Notes: generated by a model from the sequence alone, not told the origin. Shown: positions 44,168-53,580, counted from the first letter of the stretch. The stretch is 62,132 nt of DNA from an uncultured Christensenella sp. (GCA_948468595.1 CAOKIU010000007.1:1-62132); one strand, 5' to 3'. A program made the numbers and translations.

Positions 44168-46491
44168 TCCTCCCCAACGCTGTGCTTGACACGGTCGCGC
44201 TCCTCTGCGCGCTTGGCGTTGTTGAACTGATCCAGCGTGCCCACCAGGTATCCGGTGATGCGGCGGATGCGCTCAAAGGGACGGGAGGGGTCCTCCGGCC
44301 GGCCGCACTTGGGGCATGCGTCGTCGATGATGCCGTTGAAGCCGCAGACAGGGTCGCGGTCCACGGGATGGTTGACGGAGCCGTAGCCGATGCCCGCGTC
44401 GTGCATGCAGCGGATGACCTGCTCAAAGGCGTCCAGGTTCTTGGTGGGGTCGCCGTCCAGCTCGACATAGGTGATGTGGCCCGCGTTGGTCAGCGCGTGG
44501 TACGGCGCCTCCAGGCGAATCTTCTGGAACGCGGAGATGGGGAAGTACACCGGAATGTGGAAGCTGTTGGTATAGTACTCGCGGTCGGTCACGCCCGGAA
44601 TGCTCCCATAGCGCTCGCGGTCCATCTTGACAAAGCGACCGGAAAGACCCTCGGCCGGCGTGGCCAACAGGGTGTAATTCAGGTGCGTGCGCTGCGATTC
44701 GGCGTCCATGCGTGCGCGCATGTGCCCCACGATGTCCAGGCCCAGGTTCTGCGCCCGCTCGCTCTGGCCGTGGTGCTCGCCGATGAGCGCCTTGAGGCAC
44801 TCGGCCAGGCCGATGAAGCCGACGGAGAAGGTGCCGTGCTTGAGCACCTCACGGATGGGCTCGTCAACGGCGAGCTTTTCCGAATCGATCCACACGCCCT
44901 CGCCCATCAGGAAGGGGAAGTTGCGCATGGTCTTGTTTGCGATCATCTCAAAGCGCTCGTTGAGCTGGTCGATGACCAGATCCAACTTGCGGTCCAGGTC
45001 CTCAAAGAAGGCGTCGATATCGCCCTTGGCCTTGATGGCCAGGCGCGGCAGGTTGATGGAGGTAAAGCTGATGTTGCCGCGGCCGTTGCTGATCTGCCGG
45101 TCGGGATCGTAGACGTTGCCGATGACGCGCGTGCGGCAGCCCATGTAGGCAATCTGCGTCTCCGGGCGCGCGGGATCAAAGTATTGCAGGTTAAACGGCG
45201 CGTCCTGGAAGGAGAAATTGGGGAACAGGCGCTTGGCGCTGACGCGGCAGGCGAGCTTGAACAGGTCGTAATTGGGCTCGCCGGGGTTGTAGTTGACGCC
45301 ATCCTTGACGCGGAAGATCTGGATGGGGAAGATGGGCGTCTCGCCGTTGCCCAGGCCCGCCTCGGTGGCCAGGAGCATGTTGCGCATCACCATGCGGCCC
45401 TCGGGAGAGGTATCCATGCCGTAGTTGACGGAGGAGAAGGGAATCTGCGCGCCCGCCCGGGAGTGCATGGTGTTCAGGTTGTGGATGAGTGCCTCCATCG
45501 CCTGGTAGGTGGCGCGGTCGGTCTCCTTCTCCGCATGCGCCAGAGAGAACTCCTGCGCCTTTTTGAGCACGTCCGCGTCAAGGCCCTGGGCGGAGAGCAC
45601 CTCGTATTCCCGCTTCAAATAGGAAGCGCTTTCCGACAGGGAGAGGGTCAGCCCCTCCTGCTTTAGCTGGTCCACGGTGGCGCGCATCAGCGCCTCGTAG
45701 TCCCGACCGTCGCTGACAAACAGATCCAGCGCGCGCGCCATGTTATCGCGGTAGCGCTTTAAAAAGGTCTTCTTAACGCCCGGAGCCAGGCCGTAATCAA
45801 AGTTGACGATGGACTGGCCGCCGTGCTGGTCGTTCTGGTTGCTCTGCACCGCGATGCAGGCCAGCGCCGAATAGCTGGCGATGTCGTTGGGCTCGCGCAG
45901 CGTGCCGTGACCGGTGCAAAAGCCGCCCTCGAACAGCTTGAGCAGGTCGATCTGGCAGCAGGTGGTCGTCAGGGTCAAAAAGTCCATATCGTGGATGTGG
46001 ATGTCTCCTTCGCGGTGCGCCTGCGCGTGCTCGGGCTTGAGGACGTACATATCGTTGAACTGCTTGGCGCCCTCGGAGCCATAGCGCAGCATCATGCCCA
46101 TGGCGGTATCGCCGTTGATGTTGGCGTTCTCGCGCTTGATATCGGAGTCGCGGGCAGCCTTGTAGGTGATGTCCTCATAGATCTTCATCAGGCGGGTCTG
46201 CATGTCCCTGGCGCGGGTGCGCTCCGCCCGATAGAGAATATAGGCCTTGGCCGTGCGAACATATCCGTTTTCGATCAGGACGCTTTCCACCAGGTCCTGA
46301 ATCTGCTCCACAGTGGGCTTGCCGCCCAGGGTGGCTTCCGCCCGATCCGCCACCTGCTGCGCGATGCCGTTGCAGGTCTTATCGTCCTTGGTCTGGCGCG
46401 TGGCCTCAAACGCCTTGCGCACAGCCTGGGCAATCTTTTCCTGCTCAAAGGGCATCTCCCGCCCGTCTCTTTTGATAATGCTTTCGATCAT
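44164..46491 (-). CDS. nrdD: Anaerobic class III ribonucleoside-triphosphate reductase NrdD
   Basis: Glycyl-radical enzyme that makes dNTPs without oxygen. The roughly 775-residue protein begins with an ATP-cone (IESIIKRDGREMPFEQEKIAQAV), continues with the ten-stranded barrel, and ends with the radical motif RRITGYLVGTLDQFN, whose Gly is the radical site. The C-terminal zinc site region has three cysteines (VCGFNG...CPKCG) rather than the four of T4 NrdD. The ATG at 46491 starts directly at the ATP-cone; an ATG eight codons further upstream is possible. Transcription is probably NrdR-controlled. Confidence 0.95.
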   Translation of the reverse strand: MIESIIKRDGREMPFEQEKIAQAVRKAFEATRQTKDDKTCNGIAQQVADRAEATLGGKPTVEQIQDLVESVLIENGYVRTAKAYILYRAERTRARDMQTRLMKIYEDITYKAARDSDIKRENANINGDTAMGMMLRYGSEGAKQFNDMYVLKPEHAQAHREGDIHIHDMDFLTLTTTCCQIDLLKLFEGGFCTGHGTLREPNDIASYSALACIAVQSNQNDQHGGQSIVNFDYGLAPGVKKTFLKRYRDNMARALDLFVSDGRDYEALMRATVDQLKQEGLTLSLSESASYLKREYEVLSAQGLDADVLKKAQEFSLAHAEKETDRATYQAMEALIHNLNTMHSRAGAQIPFSSVNYGMDTSPEGRMVMRNMLLATEAGLGNGETPIFPIQIFRVKDGVNYNPGEPNYDLFKLACRVSAKRLFPNFSFQDAPFNLQYFDPARPETQIAYMGCRTRVIGNVYDPDRQISNGRGNISFTSINLPRLAIKAKGDIDAFFEDLDRKLDLVIDQLNERFEMIANKTMRNFPFLMGEGVWIDSEKLAVDEPIREVLKHGTFSVGFIGLAECLKALIGEHHGQSERAQNLGLDIVGHMRARMDAESQRTHLNYTLLATPAEGLSGRFVKMDRERYGSIPGVTDREYYTNSFHIPVYFPISAFQKIRLEAPYHALTNAGHITYVELDGDPTKNLDAFEQVIRCMHDAGIGYGSVNHPVDRDPVCGFNGIIDDACPKCGRPEDPSRPFERIRRITGYLVGTLDQFNNAKRAEERDRVKHSVGEE

Positions 46492-46521
46492 TGAGCCATC
46501 CCGTCCTTTCATGCAAGGGCT

Positions 46522-46550
46522 ATTATAATACACCATATATTGTATGTCAA
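46522..46550 (-). promoter_or_regulatory. nrdDG promoter with NrdR box in the spacer
   Basis: On the minus strand, a perfect TTGACA (46545-46550), a 17-base spacer and a perfect TATAAT (46522-46527). Positions 46530-46545 read ACACCATATATTGTAT, an excellent match to the NrdR box acaCwAtATaTwGtgt, lying almost entirely between -35 and -10. A weaker partner-like site begins near 46563. NrdR encoded at 22133 should block polymerase here. Confidence 0.85.
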
Positions 46551-46829
46551 GGTCGTTTCAAGCACAATCTGTATGACTTTCCGGCTATTTTTGTGCGGAT
46601 GTCGAACGGGAAATTTTTATGCCGAAATAAGGAAATCGGGGGCGAAGATATGCAGCATACACCCAAGGGCACAGGTGAGGTCTGTGGCGGATATGCGGCA
46701 GAAAAACGCGCGCCGGGCGGGGTGCGGCGCGCTTGCGGCGAGCGCGGTCTGTTTGTATACCCATCCGCTTTCACGTATATGCATGCCGCTATGCAATGCG
46801 GAAAAAGCTACCAAAAGGCGCAAAAGGGC
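46551..46829. other. Intergenic region between nrdD and typA
   Basis: No credible protein is seen; the short open frames here lack ribosome sites and family resemblance. A GC-rich hairpin, GCGCGCCG (46708-46715) and CGGCGCGC (46725-46732), is followed on the minus strand by five T residues (AAAAA at 46702-46706), so it looks like a second minus-strand terminator about 100 bases beyond that of typA. Confidence 0.5.
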
Positions 46830-46870
46830 AAAAAAGGCGCGCCGGATTCTCGTTTAAGAAAATCCGGCGC
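46830..46870 (-). terminator. Terminator after typA
   Basis: On the minus strand, GCGCCGGATT pairs with AATCCGGCGC (46839-46848 with 46861-46870), and a T-rich run (plus-strand A's at 46830-46835) follows. Confidence 0.85.
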
Positions 46871-46893
46871 GATCGGTATGCGAGGGATCTAGG

Positions 46894-48717
46894 TCACTTG
46901 CGGGCGGCGCGATAGCGCTGGGTGCTGTCCAAAATCTTTTTGCGCATGCGGATGTTCTTGGGGGTGATCTCCACCAATTCGTCATCGTCGATGAAGTCCA
47001 GCGCGCGCTCCAGCGTGATGGGGCGCACGGGGCGCAGGCGCATGGCGTCCTCCGCGCCCGCGGCGTTGCGAATGGAGGTCAGGTGCTTGGCCTTGCAAAC
47101 GTTGAGCTCAATATCGCCCGGGCGGGTGTTGGCGCCTACCAGCATGCCGGAATAGACCTTGTCGCCGGGGACGACGAACATTTCGCCGCGGTCCTGGGCA
47201 TAGAACAGGCCGTAGGTGAGGGCCTCGCCCGTCTCAAAGGCCACAAGGGAGCCGAAGTTGCGGGTGGGAATCTCGCCCTTGTAGGGCTCATAGCCCTCAA
47301 AGACGGTGGACATGATGCCCTCGCCCCGCGTATCGGTGAGGAATTCGGAGCGATAGCCGAACAGGCCCCTGGCCGGCACGACGAACTCCAGGCGCACGCG
47401 GCCGCGGCCCGACATGTTTTCCATCACGCCCTTGCGGCGGCCGATCTTCTCGATGACGGCGCCCGCGTATTCCTCGGGCACGTCCACGACCATGCGCTCC
47501 ATGGGCTCACACTTGACGCCGTCGATTTCCTTGTAGAGAACCTCGGGCTTGGAGACCTGGAACTCGTAGCCCTGGCGGCGCATGTTCTCGATCAGCACGG
47601 TCAGGTGCAGCTCGCCGCGGCCGGAAACGCGGAAGGAATCGGTGGTGGCGCCGTCCTCCACGCGCAGGGAGACATCCGTCTGCAACTCCTTCATCAGCCG
47701 CGCGCGCAGGTGGCGGGAGGTGACGAACTTGCCCTCGCGGCCCGCGAAGGGGGAGTCGTTGACCGAAAAGGTGACCACCACCGTGGGCTCGGAAACCTTG
47801 ACAAAGGGCAGCGGCTCCACGCAGCCAGGCGGGCACATGGTATCGCCGATGTTGATATCCGGCATGCCCGAAACGGCCACGATCTCGCCCACCGTGGCGC
47901 TCTCGCACTCGACGCGGTTGAGGCCTTGGAAGGAATAGAGCGTGTTGATGCGCTCGGGCGCGCGGCCCTGGGCTTCCGCGCCGTAAGTGGCGCGCATGGC
48001 CATCATGCCCTTCTTGATGCAGCCGCGCTCCACGCGGCCGATGCCGATGCGGCCCACATAGTCATTGTAGTCGATGGTGGAGACCAATAGCTGCAAAGGG
48101 CCGTCCGGATCGCCCTGGGGGCAGGGCACGTAGCGGAGGATCGCCTCAAACAGCGGCGTGAGGTCCTTGCCCGGCTCGTCCATGCTGGTCGAGCAGACGC
48201 CCTTTCTGGCCGATGCGAAGAGGAAGGGGCAGTCCAGCTGTTCCTCCGAGGCGTCCAGGTCGATCATCAGGTCGATGCATTCGTCCACCACCTCCGCCGG
48301 CCGGGCGTCGGGGCGGTCGATCTTGTTGATGCAGACAATGGCGCGGTGGCCCAGCTCCAGCGCCTTGCGCAGCACAAAGCGCGTCTGCGGCATGGGGCCC
48401 TCAAAGGCATCCACCAGCAGGATCACGCCGTCCACCATCTTCAAAACGCGCTCCACCTCGCCGCCGAAATCCGCGTGGCCGGGCGTGTCGATGATGTTGA
48501 TATGTACGCCGCCATATTGCACGGCGGTGTTCTTGGCAAGGATGGTGATGCCGCGCTCCCGCTCAATATCGCCGGAATCCATCACGCGCTCGGCCACCTG
48601 CTGGTTTTCGCGGAACACGCCGGATTGGCGCAGAAGCTGATCCACCAGCGTGGTCTTGCCATGATCGACATGGGCGATGATGGCAATGTTGCGAATGTCT
48701 TCTCTCTTTATCATCAT
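46894..48717 (-). CDS. typA: Ribosome-associated GTPase TypA/BipA
   Basis: Translational GTPase of the EF-G family that helps 50S assembly and stress adaptation. The roughly 607-residue protein has G1 AHVDHGKTTLVDQLL near 15, switch motif RGITILAKNTAV near 57, G3 DTPGHADFGGEVERVL near 79 and G4 NKIDRPDARP near 129, followed by the EF-G-like domains and the BipA-specific C-terminal domain (GRDG-type region, then KAKHLTSIRNAAGAEDAM). The ATG at 48717 follows AAAGGAGA; upstream codons in the same frame extend into the leader. A TATAAT-like -10 lies at 48798-48803 without a good -35. Confidence 0.95.
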   Translation of the reverse strand: MMIKREDIRNIAIIAHVDHGKTTLVDQLLRQSGVFRENQQVAERVMDSGDIERERGITILAKNTAVQYGGVHINIIDTPGHADFGGEVERVLKMVDGVILLVDAFEGPMPQTRFVLRKALELGHRAIVCINKIDRPDARPAEVVDECIDLMIDLDASEEQLDCPFLFASARKGVCSTSMDEPGKDLTPLFEAILRYVPCPQGDPDGPLQLLVSTIDYNDYVGRIGIGRVERGCIKKGMMAMRATYGAEAQGRAPERINTLYSFQGLNRVECESATVGEIVAVSGMPDINIGDTMCPPGCVEPLPFVKVSEPTVVVTFSVNDSPFAGREGKFVTSRHLRARLMKELQTDVSLRVEDGATTDSFRVSGRGELHLTVLIENMRRQGYEFQVSKPEVLYKEIDGVKCEPMERMVVDVPEEYAGAVIEKIGRRKGVMENMSGRGRVRLEFVVPARGLFGYRSEFLTDTRGEGIMSTVFEGYEPYKGEIPTRNFGSLVAFETGEALTYGLFYAQDRGEMFVVPGDKVYSGMLVGANTRPGDIELNVCKAKHLTSIRNAAGAEDAMRLRPVRPITLERALDFIDDDELVEITPKNIRMRKKILDSTQRYRAARK

Positions 48718-48819
48718 TGGCTGTCTCCTTTGTCTTGGGTCAGTGGCGGGAGCGCCCAGCGTGGGACCGCTCGCCCCTGACAAGGTCAGATCCCTCTATT
48801 ATAATATAGGGAACGATTT

Positions 48820-50424
48820 TTAGCCGCGCTCGGCTGTATCGCCCAAGCGCAGACCCTCGTTGTTTTCCAGCGCCCAGGAAATGGACCACTCGCTCTCAAA
48901 GAGGAGCACGTCGCGGTCCCTGATGTCCTTGGCGATCATGGCGGTGGAGGGCAGGCGCAGGCGGTTCAGCTCCCGAGGGGTCTGAAGCACCCAGCGCACC
49001 GCGGTGAAGGAGAGGGGCGTGACGCGCACCTCAACGCCGTATTCATTCTTTAAGCGGTATTGCAGCACTTCGAACTGGAGCTGCCCCACCACGCCCACGA
49101 TGACCTCCTCGCCGATGCCGTCCGCCCGGCGGAAGGTTTGCACCGCGCCCTCGGTGGCGAGCTGGTCCACGCCCTTTAAGAACTGCTTGCGCTTGAGCGA
49201 ATCCAGGGTGGAGACCCTGGCAAAGTGCTCCGGCGCGAAGAGCGGGATGCCCGCGTACTGCACCTTTTTGCCGGTATAGAGCGTGTCGCCCAGGGCGTAG
49301 ATGCCGGGATCGAACAGGCCGATGATGTCCCCGGCCCAGGCCTCCTCCACGCTCTCCCGGGCGTCCGCCATGAACGCCTGCGGCTGCGCAAGCTTGATGT
49401 CCTTGCCGGTTATGGCCTGTTTGACCGTCATGCCCTTGGTGAACTTTCCCGAGCAGATGCGCAAAAACGCGATGCGGTCGCGGTGGGCGGGGTTCATGTT
49501 GGCCTGAATCTTGAAGATAAAGCCGGAGAAATCCGGAGATTCCGGGGAAATGTCCTCGCCGGCCACGTCCGGCCTGGGCATGGGCGGAACGGAATACTCC
49601 AGGAAGGCGGCAAGGAAGGATTCCACGCCGAAGTTGTTCATGGCGGAACCGAAGAACATGGGCGTGAGCTGCCCGGCGCGCACCTTTTCAAGGTCGAAAT
49701 TGTCTCCCGCCACGTCCAGCAGCTCGATGTCCTCCATCAGCTTTTCGCGGTAGCTCTCCTCCAGGACCGATTCGATCTCCTCGCCCGCAAAGGGCACAAA
49801 GCGCGCCTTGGCCTGAACCGTGCCGTGCCGGCCGCCCTCAAAGACCTCGACCTGGCCGCTGTTGCGGTGGTAGACGCCCTGAAAGTCGCCCATGGTGCCG
49901 ATGGGCCAGGTGACGGGGCAGGCGTTGATGCCCAGCACCTTCTCAATCTCCTCCATCAGCTCAAAGGGGTCTCTTGCGGCGCGGTCCATCTTGTTGACGA
50001 AGGTGAAAATGGGGATGGAGCGCATCCGGCAGACGTGGAAGAGCTTGATGGTCTGCGCCTCCACGCCCTTGGCGGCGTCAATGAGCATCACGGCGCAGTC
50101 CGCCGCCACCAGCGTGCGGTAGGTGTCCTCGGAAAAGTCCTGGTGGCCGGGGGTATCCAGGATGTTGATGTGAAATCCGTCGTATTCAAACTGCATGACC
50201 GAGGAGGTGACCGAGATGCCGCGCTGCTTTTCAATCTCCATCCAGTCGGAGGTGGCATGGCGCTCCGCTTTGCGCGCCTTGACCGAGCCCGCCTGGTGAA
50301 TGGCGCCGCCGTAGAGCAAAAGCTTTTCGGTCAGCGTCGTCTTGCCCGCGTCCGGGTGCGAGATGATGGCGAATGTTCGCCTGCGCTGGATTTCCCGCTG
50401 GGTGTTGGCTGCGCTTTGCTGCAT
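48820..50424 (-). CDS. prfC: Peptide chain release factor 3
   Basis: GTPase that recycles RF1/RF2 from the ribosome after termination. The 534 residues start with IQRRRTFAIISHPDAGKTTLTEKLL (G1, residues 12-36), followed by the RF3-specific GSVKARKAERHATSDWMEIEKQRGISVTSS switch, DTPGHQDFSEDTYRTL (G3) and FVNKMDRAARDP (G4). Domain 2 and the C-terminal RF3 domain with VVGQLQFEVLQYRLKNEYGV are intact. The ATG at 50424 has GAGAGGGG upstream on the minus strand. Confidence 0.95.
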   Translation of the reverse strand: MQQSAANTQREIQRRRTFAIISHPDAGKTTLTEKLLLYGGAIHQAGSVKARKAERHATSDWMEIEKQRGISVTSSVMQFEYDGFHINILDTPGHQDFSEDTYRTLVAADCAVMLIDAAKGVEAQTIKLFHVCRMRSIPIFTFVNKMDRAARDPFELMEEIEKVLGINACPVTWPIGTMGDFQGVYHRNSGQVEVFEGGRHGTVQAKARFVPFAGEEIESVLEESYREKLMEDIELLDVAGDNFDLEKVRAGQLTPMFFGSAMNNFGVESFLAAFLEYSVPPMPRPDVAGEDISPESPDFSGFIFKIQANMNPAHRDRIAFLRICSGKFTKGMTVKQAITGKDIKLAQPQAFMADARESVEEAWAGDIIGLFDPGIYALGDTLYTGKKVQYAGIPLFAPEHFARVSTLDSLKRKQFLKGVDQLATEGAVQTFRRADGIGEEVIVGVVGQLQFEVLQYRLKNEYGVEVRVTPLSFTAVRWVLQTPRELNRLRLPSTAMIAKDIRDRDVLLFESEWSISWALENNEGLRLGDTAERG

Positions 50425-50535
50425 GGAATTCCCCTCTCAAATCATCCGTAGTCAATCGATTTTAACGCCGGGAATTTTTGCCCGACAACTTATTATAATA
50501 CACAATGTCCCCGGCCTTCATCCTGCTTATTATCG

Positions 50536-51060
50536 TTAAAAATTCGAAATTTCAGGCAAGGATTGCAGGAATTGCTCCACATCGCGGCGCGTGACGAGCA
50601 CCCGGGCCTTCTTTGCAAAGCGCGCGACGCGCGCCTTGGTTCCGTCGCGGCCGGTATCGTAGTCCTGGGTATAGCCGAACATCGCCCGCAGCACCTTGAA
50701 ACTCGGGCGGTAAAGGGATTTTTCCAGGCCCAGCCGCTGCTTTAACCACCTTTTGACGATGCGGTAGCGGCGCACGCGCGTGGGCGGGTCCATTAGCACG
50801 ATCGTGTCCGCGCGGGCCATGCCCGCTAGGAATCGCTCCCGGCCCGTATCTTCCAGGATGAAATGCGGCTGGTTTAGCGCCGCCTCAAAGAGGGCGGCGA
50901 TCTCCTCCTCCGGCCGCTTGCGGTCGCCCATGGGAGTTGTTGGGTCCTTCTCGTAAACCACTTCGTCCAGATGCGTGCAAGGCACGCCCGTTCGTTGGGA
51001 TATGCGCCGCGCCAGCGTGCTCTTGCCGCTGCCCACGGCGCCCACGATGTACAGCTTCAT
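50536..51060 (-). CDS. Small P-loop kinase (FlaR/adenylate-kinase-like)
   Basis: 174 residues beginning with the Walker A motif VGAVGSGKST at 6-15, then THLDEVVYEKDP near 29 and an ILEDTGRERFLAGMARADTIVLMDPP segment near 68-93, and an Arg-rich RRYRIVKRWLKQRLG lid-like helix. This pattern matches the group annotated as adenylate kinase-like or DNA topology modulation protein FlaR, whose physiological substrate is unclear. It is transcribed from the minus strand upstream of prfC, which has its own leader. Confidence 0.78.
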   Translation of the reverse strand: MKLYIVGAVGSGKSTLARRISQRTGVPCTHLDEVVYEKDPTTPMGDRKRPEEEIAALFEAALNQPHFILEDTGRERFLAGMARADTIVLMDPPTRVRRYRIVKRWLKQRLGLEKSLYRPSFKVLRAMFGYTQDYDTGRDGTKARVARFAKKARVLVTRRDVEQFLQSLPEISNF

Positions 51061-51136
51061 GAAGGGTTCGCCCCCTTTTTATTTTGTCCGGTATGCGCGC
51101 CGCTATTTTAACACACGGTTAACCGCGCATCAACCC

Positions 51137-51165
51137 TTTTCGCACGGCCCGCGGTGTGCTATAAT
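51137..51165 (+). promoter_or_regulatory. Promoter for DAP dehydrogenase
   Basis: A perfect TATAAT (51160-51165) with a weak TTTTCG (51137-51142) at 17-base spacing, 28 bases before the start codon. Confidence 0.5.
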
Positions 51166-51193
51166 ACCAAAAAAGATTTGGGGAGGTAAAGAC

Positions 51194-52183
51194 ATGAAGA
51201 AGATACGCATCGGCATCGTGGGGTACGGCAACCTGGGCAAGGGCGTGGAGCTGGCGCTCCGGCAGAATCCCGATATGGAACTGGTCTGCGTTCTGACCCG
51301 GCGCGACCCCGCGCGCCTGAACTTGGCGACTCCCGGCGTCCGGGTGCTGCGCATGGAGGACGCGCCCGCCATGACCCAGGAGGTCGACGTGATGATCCTA
51401 TGCGGCGGCAGCGCCACGGACCTGCCCGAGCAGGGACCGCAGATGGCGCGGCTGTTCAACACCGTCGATTCCTTCGATACCCACGCCAAGATTCCGCAGT
51501 ACTTTGCCGCCGTGGACGCGGCCGCGCGGGAGGCAGGGCGCCTGAGCGTCATTTCGGTGGGCTGGGACCCGGGCCTGTTTTCGCTCTACCGGCTCTTGGG
51601 CGGGGCGGTTCTGCCCGAGGGGCGGGACTACACCTTCTGGGGCCGCGGCGTATCGCAGGGGCATAGCGACGCCATCCGCCGCATCGACGGCGTCAAGGAC
51701 GCCAAGCAGTACACCGTGCCCGTGCCGGAAGCGGTGGAAGCGGTACGCGCGGGCGAAATGCCCGAGCTGACCACGCGGCAGAAGCACACGCGCGAGTGCT
51801 TTGTGGTGCTGAAGGAGGGCGCGGACGCGGCGCGCGTGGAGCGCGAGATCAAGGAGATGCCCAATTACTTCGCCGATTACGATACCACTGTGCACTTTGT
51901 CTCCCAGGAGGAGCTGGACCGCGACCATGCGGGTCTGCCCCACGGCGGATTCGTCATCCGCAGCGGCAGAACGGGCGAGGGCGGACGCAACGGCCAGGTG
52001 ATGGAGTGCGCGCTCAAGCTCGATTCCAACCCGGAGTTCACCTCCAGCGTGCTGGTGGCCTGCGCCAGAGCCGTGTACAAGCTCGCCCTGGAGAACGCGA
52101 CCGGCGCCAGGACCATTTTGGACATCCCGCCCGTCTATCTTTCCCCGCTGACGGGCGCGCAGCTGCGCGAAACGCTGCTGTAG
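51194..52183 (+). CDS. ddh: meso-Diaminopimelate D-dehydrogenase
   Basis: NADPH-dependent enzyme that converts tetrahydrodipicolinate, ammonia and NADPH directly to meso-DAP, bypassing the acylated branches of lysine synthesis. The 329 residues begin with the Rossmann motif IRIGIVGYGNLGKGVELAL, and contain CGGSATDLPEQGP, VDSFDTHAKIP, the SVGWDPGLFSLYRLLG block and FWGRGVSQGHSDAIRRIDGV, all characteristic of Ddh. The ATG at 51194 follows GGGGAGG. It supplies DAP for the MurE encoded at 4834 and for the lysine pathway. Confidence 0.95.
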   Translation: MKKIRIGIVGYGNLGKGVELALRQNPDMELVCVLTRRDPARLNLATPGVRVLRMEDAPAMTQEVDVMILCGGSATDLPEQGPQMARLFNTVDSFDTHAKIPQYFAAVDAAAREAGRLSVISVGWDPGLFSLYRLLGGAVLPEGRDYTFWGRGVSQGHSDAIRRIDGVKDAKQYTVPVPEAVEAVRAGEMPELTTRQKHTRECFVVLKEGADAARVEREIKEMPNYFADYDTTVHFVSQEELDRDHAGLPHGGFVIRSGRTGEGGRNGQVMECALKLDSNPEFTSSVLVACARAVYKLALENATGARTILDIPPVYLSPLTGAQLRETLL

Positions 52184-52214
52184 AGCACCCCCTCCTTTGG
52201 CAGGGAGAAAAAGC

Positions 52215-52249
52215 GAACCCCGCAGGCGCCCTTTACGCCTGCGGGGTTC
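52215..52249. terminator. Bidirectional terminator between ddh and icd
   Basis: GAACCCCGCAGGCG and CGCCTGCGGGGTTC form a perfect 14-base-pair stem with a seven-base loop. An A-run before it (T-run on the minus strand) and ATTCTGTTT after it allow use by both convergent genes. Confidence 0.85.
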
Positions 52250-52331
52250 ATTCTGTTTGCGATGGATCGGCCCCTCTATCCCAACATGGGGTTGCCGCGG
52301 AAGAAAGGCGAGGATGATGAAGCCCGCGCCC

Positions 52332-53525
52332 TTACAGTCGCTGCGCGATGGCCGCGAGGAACTGGCGGCAGTTGACCGCCTGCTTTTCCCCCGCGTACAT
52401 GGCGGCCAGGTCGCCCGTCATCACGCCGGATTCGATGGTGTCGATGGTCGCCTTTTCCAGCTTGTCGGCAAAGGCGGAAAGGTCCGCAAGGCCGTCCAGC
52501 TCGCCGCGCTTGCGCAGCGCGCCCGTCCAGGCAAAGATGGTGGCCACGGGGTTGGTGCCCGTCTCCTCGCCCTTTAAATAGCGGTAGTAGTGGCGTGTCA
52601 CAGTCCCGTGGGCTGCCTCGTATTCATAATAGCCCTTGGGCGAAACCAGAACGCTGGTCATCATGGACAGCGAGCCGAAGGCCGTTGCCACCATGTCGCT
52701 CATGACGTCGCCATCGTAGTTTTTCAGCGCCCAAATGAAGCCGCCCTTGGAGCGGATGACGCGCGCTACGGCATCGTCGATGAGGGTGTAGAAGTACTCG
52801 ATGCCCAGGGCCTCGAACTTCTCCTTGTATTCCGTCTCGTAGATCTCGGCGAAAATATCCTTGAAATTGTGGTCGTAGACCTTGGAAATGGTGTCCTTGG
52901 TGGAGAACCACAGGTCCTGCTTGGTGTCCAGCGCGTAGGCAAAGCACGCCCGCGCAAAGGAAGAGATGGAGGCATCCACGTTGTGTTGGCCCTGCACAAT
53001 GCCGGGGCCTTCGAACGCATGCACCAGTTCGCGCGTCTGCGTCCCGTCCTGGGCGGTGTAGACCAGCTCCACCTTGCCGGCGCCGGGGATCTTGACCTCC
53101 GTATTTTTGTACACGTCGCCATAGGCGTGGCGGGCGATGGTGATGGGCGCCTTCCAGGTGCGCACGGAGGGCTCCACGCCGCGCACGGTGATGGGCGCGC
53201 GGAACACCGTGCCGTCCAGCAGGGCGCGGATGGTGGCGTTGGGCGACTTCCACATCTTGGTTAGGTTGTATTCCTCAACGCGCTGCGCGTTGGGCGTGAT
53301 GGTGGCGCACTTCACCGCCACGCCGTATTTCTCCGTGGCCTTGGCGGCGTCGATGGTCACCTGGTCCCCTGTTTTTTCGCGCTGGGGAAGGCCCAGGTCG
53401 TAGTATTCGGTCTTAAGGTCGATGTACGGCTCCAGCAGCGTTTCCTTGATCCACTTCCAGATCACGCGCGTCATTTCGTCGCCGTCCATTTCCACAAGCG
53501 GTGTCTTCATGGCGATTTTCTGCAT
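52332..53525 (-). CDS. icd: NADP-dependent isocitrate dehydrogenase
   Basis: Converts isocitrate to 2-oxoglutarate, here probably for glutamate synthesis in an anaerobe. The 397 residues resemble the eukaryote-like homodimeric IDH group rather than Escherichia coli Icd: [22 protein letters not shown] near the N-terminus, [20 protein letters not shown] near 92 and the [17 protein letters not shown] and [12 protein letters not shown] blocks. The ATG at 53525 follows GGGAGGG on the minus strand. Its leader contains a terminator-like hairpin. Confidence 0.94.
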   Translation of the reverse strand: MQKIAMKTPLVEMDGDEMTRVIWKWIKETLLEPYIDLKTEYYDLGLPQREKTGDQVTIDAAKATEKYGVAVKCATITPNAQRVEEYNLTKMWKSPNATIRALLDGTVFRAPITVRGVEPSVRTWKAPITIARHAYGDVYKNTEVKIPGAGKVELVYTAQDGTQTRELVHAFEGPGIVQGQHNVDASISSFARACFAYALDTKQDLWFSTKDTISKVYDHNFKDIFAEIYETEYKEKFEALGIEYFYTLIDDAVARVIRSKGGFIWALKNYDGDVMSDMVATAFGSLSMMTSVLVSPKGYYEYEAAHGTVTRHYYRYLKGEETGTNPVATIFAWTGALRKRGELDGLADLSAFADKLEKATIDTIESGVMTGDLAAMYAGEKQAVNCRQFLAAIAQRL

Positions 53526-53562
53526 CGTCTATCCCTCCCTGATTCTCTATGTTCTGTAAAAA

Positions 53563-53580
53563 GGCCCGTCAGCACGGCCC
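53563..53580 (-). terminator. Terminator-like hairpin in the icd leader
   Basis: On the minus strand, GGGCCGT-GCTG-ACGGGCC forms six of seven pairs and is followed directly by TTTTT (plus-strand A's at 53558-53562). It lies between the icd promoter and the icd start codon, suggesting attenuation. Confidence 0.5.

Noticed and set aside
46491-46892. 133-codon plus-strand frame between nrdD and typA
   Set aside because: It runs over the nrdD promoter and the typA terminator and has no family similarity.
48791-48810. Near-palindrome CCCTCTATTATAATATAGGG at the typA -10 as an operator
   Set aside because: It is AT-rich around a TATAAT and could arise by chance; no regulator or second copy supports it.
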